A DNA stretch of 16,763 nt from Kiritimatiellia bacterium (GTDB lineage Bacteria > Verrucomicrobiota > Kiritimatiellia > RFP12 > UBA3636), in contig JAFPUX010000456.1 of assembly GCA_017413145.1 (NCBI GenBank), positions 1 through 16,763 of the forward strand. Direction: 5' to 3'. The position numbers and the translations under genes are program-made. Shown piece after piece: positions 12,989 through 16,763 of the stretch. Position 1 is the first letter of the stretch. Every line of letters starts with the position of its first letter. The notes below the pieces were generated by a model that saw only the letters and a list, made by a program, of their open reading frames with translations, had not been told where the DNA came from and ran no database searches.

Positions 12989-14788
12989 ATGAACGAAACG
13001 ACCGGCCAGAACGCCACGGAGGGCGCGGTCCGCGTCCGGAGCCTGTTCCGCTACCTGAAGCGGTACTGGTTCTGGCTCGCGCTCGCGCCCGCCGCGATGC
13101 TGCTCGAGACGGCGATGGACCTCATGCAGCCCGCGCTCATGACCGACATCGTCGACGTCGGCGTCCGCGAGCTGCGGCCGGAGGTCGTCCGCGCCACCGG
13201 CTGGCGGATGCTGCTCTGCGCCGCGCTCGGCGCGCTCGGCGGCATGGCGTGCACGTTCGTCTCGAGCCGCGCAGCGACCGGCTTCGGCAACGACCTCCGG
13301 AAGGCGCTCTTCGCCCGCGTCCAGCGCCTCTCCTTCGCGCAGACCGACCGCTTCACCGCCGGTTCGCTCACGACGCGCCTCACGAACGACGTGATGACGA
13401 TGCAGTTCGTCGTCGTGATGCTCACGCGCATGCTCCTGCGCTCGCCGTTCCTCCTGGTGGGCAGCGTGGTGCTGGTGCTGCGCACCGACTGGCGCCTCGC
13501 GCTGCCGCTCGTCCTGTCGGCGCCGCCGCTCGCGTGGATCGTCGTGCACTGGATGCGCCGGATGATGCCGCTCTTCGCGGCCGGGCAGAAGCGCACGGAC
13601 GAGCTATCCTCCGCGATGCAGGAGGCGCTCGAGGGCATCCGCGTCGTGAAGGCGTTCGCCGCGGAGGACCGCGTGCGCGGGAGCTTCGGCGCGCGCAACG
13701 AGGCGCTCGCGGACACCGGCCTGCAAAGCGGCATGCTGGGCGCGACGCTCGGCCCGGCGCTCCAGTTCGTGCAGCAGGTCGCGCTCGTGGCAATCGTGTT
13801 CCTCGCGGCGCGCGAGGCGGACGCGGGACTCGTGAAGGTCGGCCAGATCGCGGCGATCGTGAACTGGAGCACGCAGGTGATGATGTCGCTCGTGATGCTC
13901 TCGTTCCAGTCGATGCACTTCTCCCGCGCGATGATCAGCGCGCGGCGTCTCGCGGAGGTGGTCTGCACGGAGCCGGAGATCCGCGACGGCCCGCGCGCGG
14001 ATCCGCCCGCGGACGCGTCGGTCGAGCTGCGCGGTGTTTCGTTCTCGTACCCCGGCGCGTCGGGCGACCCGGTGCTGCGCGGCGTCGACCTGCGGGTCGA
14101 GCCCGGCGAGCACGTCGCGATCGTCGGCGGCACCGGCTCCGGCAAGACGACGCTCCTCTCGCTCCTGCCGCGCTTCTACGACGTCACGGGCGGCGCGGCG
14201 CTCGTCGGCGGCCGCGACGTGCGCGACTACCGCCTGGACGCGCTCCGCGGCGCGATGGGCATCGTGATGCAGAACCCGAGGCTCTTCAGCGGGACGGTCG
14301 CCGAGAACGTGCGCTGGGGCCGCGCGGACGCGTCGGACGAGGAGGTGCTCCGCGTGTTGCGCATCGCGCAGGCGGACCGCTTCGTGGCGGGGTTCCCGGC
14401 GGGGCTCGCCACCGACATCGCGCAGGGCGGAACGACGCTCTCCGGCGGCCAGCGCCAGCGCCTCGCCATCGCCCGCGCGCTACTGCGCCGGCCGCGCATC
14501 CTGCTCCTGGACGACGCGACGAGCGCCGTGGACCCCGCCACGGAGCGCGCGCTGCGCGCTGCGCTTCGCGCGGAGGCAGCCGGGACTACGGTCCTCACGG
14601 TCGCGCAGCGCGTCGACTCGATCCGCGACGCGGACCGCATCGTCGTCCTGGACGGCGGCGCGGTCGCCGGCGTCGGGACGCACGACGAGCTGCTCGCCTC
14701 GTGCCCGACCTACCGCGAAATCGTGGATTCGCAGTCGACCGACCCGCGGGAGGATTCGCTGACCGAAGCCGGAAAGGAGGCCCGCTGA
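12989..14788 (+). CDS. ABC exporter half-transporter with degenerate ATP site (subunit 1)
   Basis: This 599-residue protein fuses a six-helix exporter membrane domain (about 20-325) to a nucleotide-binding domain (about 345-580). ATP motifs are Walker A GGTGSGKT 380-387, Q-loop Gln428, signature LSGGQ 484-488 and Walker B ILLLD 504-508. The catalytic Glu after Walker B is Asp509 (LLDDATSAVD) and the switch His is Gln540 (TVAQRVDSI). Those two changes mark the degenerate-site subunit of heterodimeric exporters such as TM287/288, BmrCD and LmrCD. Its signature motif is intact and would serve the active site of its partner. The substrate, whether drug, lipid or peptide, cannot be told. It is transcribed from a promoter very close to its ATG, and its stop overlaps the partner's start by one base. 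Confidence 0.93.
   Translation: MNETTGQNATEGAVRVRSLFRYLKRYWFWLALAPAAMLLETAMDLMQPALMTDIVDVGVRELRPEVVRATGWRMLLCAALGALGGMACTFVSSRAATGFGNDLRKALFARVQRLSFAQTDRFTAGSLTTRLTNDVMTMQFVVVMLTRMLLRSPFLLVGSVVLVLRTDWRLALPLVLSAPPLAWIVVHWMRRMMPLFAAGQKRTDELSSAMQEALEGIRVVKAFAAEDRVRGSFGARNEALADTGLQSGMLGATLGPALQFVQQVALVAIVFLAAREADAGLVKVGQIAAIVNWSTQVMMSLVMLSFQSMHFSRAMISARRLAEVVCTEPEIRDGPRADPPADASVELRGVSFSYPGASGDPVLRGVDLRVEPGEHVAIVGGTGSGKTTLLSLLPRFYDVTGGAALVGGRDVRDYRLDALRGAMGIVMQNPRLFSGTVAENVRWGRADASDEEVLRVLRIAQADRFVAGFPAGLATDIAQGGTTLSGGQRQRLAIARALLRRPRILLLDDATSAVDPATERALRAALRAEAAGTTVLTVAQRVDSIRDADRIVVLDGGAVAGVGTHDELLASCPTYREIVDSQSTDPREDSLTEAGKEAR
14774..14780 (+). promoter_or_regulatory. Strong ribosome binding site of ABC subunit 2
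   Basis: AAGGAGG lies inside the end of the first ABC gene, 7 nt before the ATG at 14788. It is the strongest Shine-Dalgarno sequence I saw at a gene start in the window and fixes this start within the TGATG overlap. Confidence 0.8.
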
Positions 14789-16554
14789 TGCCGCCGCCCG
14801 GACGCTTCGCGAAGCAGGAGGTGCAGCACGCCCGCAACCCTTGGGCGACGTTCCGACGTCTGATCGGGCTGCTCGCGGGGCGGCGCCGCGACGTGGCGCT
14901 ACTGCTGCCGCCGCTGTTGCTCGCGACGGTCGGCGGGCTCGCGTGGCCGCGCGTGCTCGGCCTCGCGCTCGACCGCGTCGCGGAGCGCCCCGTGCCCTAC
15001 CGCGCGATCCTCCTGCTGCTCCTGCTCGGCCTCGCGCTGCGCGCGCTCGGCCTGTGGGCGCAGGTGCTCAACGGCCGCGCGACGACGCGCCTCAGCGTCG
15101 ACTCGGTGAAGGGCCTGCGCGCGACGCTCTTCGGGCGCGTGCTGCCGCTCCCGGCCGCCGAGTTCGACAAGACGCGCCACGGCGAGTTCATGAGCCGCCT
15201 CGCGAACGACACCTCGATGGCGGGCGACGCGCTGGGGCAGGGCATCCTGCAGTTCTTCTCGTCGTGCTTCACGCTCGTCGGCACGCTCGGCTACATGCTC
15301 TGGATCAGCCCGGCTCTCACGATCGTCGCGTGCGCCACGCTGCCGCTCACGTTCCTCGCCGGGCGCTTCCTCGTCTCGTTCTCGCGCAGGCTCTACCGCG
15401 CGCGGCAGAAGGCGATCGGCGAAATCAACGCCTTCGCCGAGGAGACGATCTCCGGGCAGCACACCGTGCAGGCGTTCGGGCGCGAGACCGCGGCGTGCGC
15501 GACGTTCGACGCGCTCTCGGACCGCGTCCGCGCGCTCGCGTTCCGCGCCGAGGCGGTCGGCGGCGTGATGGGGCCGCTCATGAACGCCATCGGCAACCTC
15601 TCGTTCCTGCTCGTCGCCGCGGTCGGCGGCTCGATGGCGATCGACGGCGACCCGACGGTCGGCACCGTCGTCGCCTTCCTCCTCTACGCGCGCCAGTTCG
15701 GGCGCCCGGTGAACGAGCTCGCGGGGCAGTTCGGGCAGATCCAGAGCGCCATCGCCGGCGCGGAGCGCGTCTTCGCCACGATCGACATTCCGCCGGAGAC
15801 GGACGAGGGGCGCGGCGCGCCGCGTCCGGACGCGCCGGGCGCGGTGCGCTTCGAGGGCGTGCGCTTCGGCTACGTCCCGGAGACGCCCGTGCTGCACGAC
15901 TTCACGCTCGACGTCCCCGCCGGCGCGAAGGTCGCGCTCGTCGGCGAAACCGGTTCGGGCAAGACGACCGTCATCAGCCTGCTCGCGCGCTTCTACGACC
16001 CGCAGGCGGGGCGCGTGCTGCTCGACGGCGAGGACGTGCGCTCGCTCTCGAAGGCCGCGCTGCGCCGCTCGCTCGCGATCGTGCTGCAGGACGTGCACCT
16101 CTTCAGCGGGACGGTCGCGGAGAACATCGCGTTCGGGCGCCCGGACGCCACGCGGGAGGAAATCGAGGCGGCGGCGAAGCTCGCGGACGCGGACGACTTC
16201 ATCCGCCGCTTGCCGCAGGGTTACGACACGCCGGTGAGCCAGACCGACACCGCGCTCTCGCAGGGCCAGTGCCAGCTGCTCTCCATCGCCCGCGCCGCGC
16301 TCGCCGACCCGAAGGTCCTCGTGCTCGACGAAGCGACGTCGAGCGTCGACTCGCGCACCGAGCGGCGCATCCAGGCGGCGATGCGGCGCCTGCTGCACGG
16401 ACGCACGAGCATCGTCGTCGCGCACCGCCTCTCGACCGTGCGCGACGCGGACAAGATCGTCGTGCTCGACCGCGGCCGGATCGTCGGCGAAGGCACGCAC
16501 GAGGAGCTGCTCCGCTCCAACGCGCCCTACCGCCGCCTGTGCGGCGAAGCGTAG
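14788..16554 (+). CDS. ABC exporter half-transporter with catalytic ATP site (subunit 2)
   Basis: This 588-residue partner has the same layout: membrane domain about 25-325 and nucleotide-binding domain about 352-585. Motifs are Walker A GETGSGKT 386-393, Q-loop Gln434, Walker B VLVLD 510-514, catalytic Glu515 and switch His546 (VVAHRLSTV). Its signature is LSQGQ (490-494) rather than LSGGQ, which would pair with the degenerate Walker motifs of subunit 1. The canonical site is then formed by this Walker A/B and the LSGGQ of subunit 1. The residue after LSQGQ is Cys (LSQGQCQLL), where Arg is usual. The start at 14788 shares one base with the previous stop (TGATG), so the two should be made in equal amounts. 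Confidence 0.94.
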   Translation: MPPPGRFAKQEVQHARNPWATFRRLIGLLAGRRRDVALLLPPLLLATVGGLAWPRVLGLALDRVAERPVPYRAILLLLLLGLALRALGLWAQVLNGRATTRLSVDSVKGLRATLFGRVLPLPAAEFDKTRHGEFMSRLANDTSMAGDALGQGILQFFSSCFTLVGTLGYMLWISPALTIVACATLPLTFLAGRFLVSFSRRLYRARQKAIGEINAFAEETISGQHTVQAFGRETAACATFDALSDRVRALAFRAEAVGGVMGPLMNAIGNLSFLLVAAVGGSMAIDGDPTVGTVVAFLLYARQFGRPVNELAGQFGQIQSAIAGAERVFATIDIPPETDEGRGAPRPDAPGAVRFEGVRFGYVPETPVLHDFTLDVPAGAKVALVGETGSGKTTVISLLARFYDPQAGRVLLDGEDVRSLSKAALRRSLAIVLQDVHLFSGTVAENIAFGRPDATREEIEAAAKLADADDFIRRLPQGYDTPVSQTDTALSQGQCQLLSIARAALADPKVLVLDEATSSVDSRTERRIQAAMRRLLHGRTSIVVAHRLSTVRDADKIVVLDRGRIVGEGTHEELLRSNAPYRRLCGEA

Positions 16555-16565
16555 GGCCCGCGACC

Positions 16566-16594
16566 TTGCGCCGCGGGGGCGTTTCCGCTATACT
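16566..16594 (+). promoter_or_regulatory. Sigma70-type promoter abutting a start codon
   Basis: A -35 box TTGCGC at 16566-16571 and a -10 box TATACT at 16589-16594 are separated by 17 bp. The ATG begins at 16602, seven bases after the -10 box, where transcription would start. The spacer is CGCGGGGGCGTTTCCGC. CCGCGG palindromes at 16571-16576 and 16595-16600 flank the -10 box. Confidence 0.75.
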
Positions 16595-16601
16595 CCGCGG
16601 C

Positions 16602-16763
16602 ATGGCAAGCAACAAGAAAAAGAAGGACGGCGACGCTCCGCCGCCGCACGACCTGGGCGATCTGTTCGCGGGTTGGGCGGACTGGACGCCGCCGACCGTC
16701 GGCACGGGTTCCCCGGCGCCGGCCGGCGAAGCCGTCCCGCCCCCCGCGCCGGGCGAACCGCCC
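16602..16763 (+). CDS. N-terminal fragment of an unknown protein, possibly leaderless
   Basis: The frame opens at ATG 16602 and runs off the right edge after 54 codons. The visible part begins MASNKKKKDGD, followed by an acidic and Trp-containing stretch (HDLGDLFAGWADW, 16-28), then a Pro/Ala/Gly-rich linker. There is no signal peptide and the peptide is low-complexity, so the functional domain probably lies beyond the window. The start rests on the promoter placed directly upstream and the absence of any Shine-Dalgarno sequence or alternative start. I cannot suggest a function. Confidence 0.6.
   Translation, partial: MASNKKKKDGDAPPPHDLGDLFAGWADWTPPTVGTGSPAPAGEAVPPPAPGEPP

Noticed and set aside
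12869..13549. Long N-terminal extension of the ACT-domain frame
   Set aside because: It crosses both promoters and the ABC gene start, and its translation is low-complexity. The ACT fold begins right at Met 12868 behind a good Shine-Dalgarno sequence.
13249..14787. Upstream extension of the second ABC gene's open frame through most of the first ABC gene
   Set aside because: The extra part is a shifted reading of subunit 1. The strong AAGGAGG and the TGATG overlap fix the start at 14788.
1..16763. tRNA, rRNA, riboswitch, CRISPR array or insertion sequence
   Set aside because: I saw no cloverleaf, conserved RNA core, spaced direct repeats or transposase. The tandem repeats present have no spacers.

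Overview
The window is very GC-rich bacterial chromosome with densely packed genes. There are ten complete protein-coding genes and a partial gene at each edge. I recognise no RNA gene, insertion sequence, phage gene or CRISPR array. A zinc-ribbon transmembrane Ser/Thr kinase, tandem-ACT protein, RNase E/G, AzgA-type purine permease and short tandem repeats strewn through genes and gaps together suggest a Gram-negative of the Planctomycetes-Verrucomicrobia-Lentisphaerae-Kiritimatiellota group. That is an inference from general impression; no rRNA or marker gene here fixes it.

Layout, left to right. (1) 2-172: the tail of an unrecognised gene. (2) 213-1883: a sigma70-type promoter and a tight operon of a cyclophilin peptidyl-prolyl isomerase, a dCMP deaminase and adenine phosphoribosyltransferase. 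(3) 1884-2027: a gap largely filled by two period-7 tandem arrays. (4) 2028-5148: an AzgA-type purine permease, then RNase E/G. (5) 5210-11084: a 1050-residue transmembrane Ser/Thr kinase, luxS, and a 709-residue protein that I cannot place, all on the plus strand with short gaps. (6) 11105-12868, minus strand: a tandem ACT-domain protein followed by a secreted phytase-like esterase-domain protein whose gene carries at least four embedded repeat or palindrome elements. (7) 12869-12988: a divergent promoter region. (8) 12989-16554: two overlapping half-transporter genes forming a heterodimeric ABC exporter with one degenerate ATP site. (9) 16566-16763: a strong promoter sitting on the start codon of a truncated gene, implying a leaderless mRNA.

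How the parts work together. Apt and the purine permease both feed purine salvage. LuxS, together with an SAH nucleosidase that is not in the window, would release adenine, which Apt can reuse. The kinase, luxS and the unknown protein may be co-transcribed. The ABC pair shows the textbook asymmetry of TM287/288- or BmrCD-type exporters.

The least ordinary signals are the 709-residue protein next to luxS, the repeats inside the phytase-like gene, the three independent period-7 arrays, and a promoter type whose 17-bp spacer is itself conserved at three sites.
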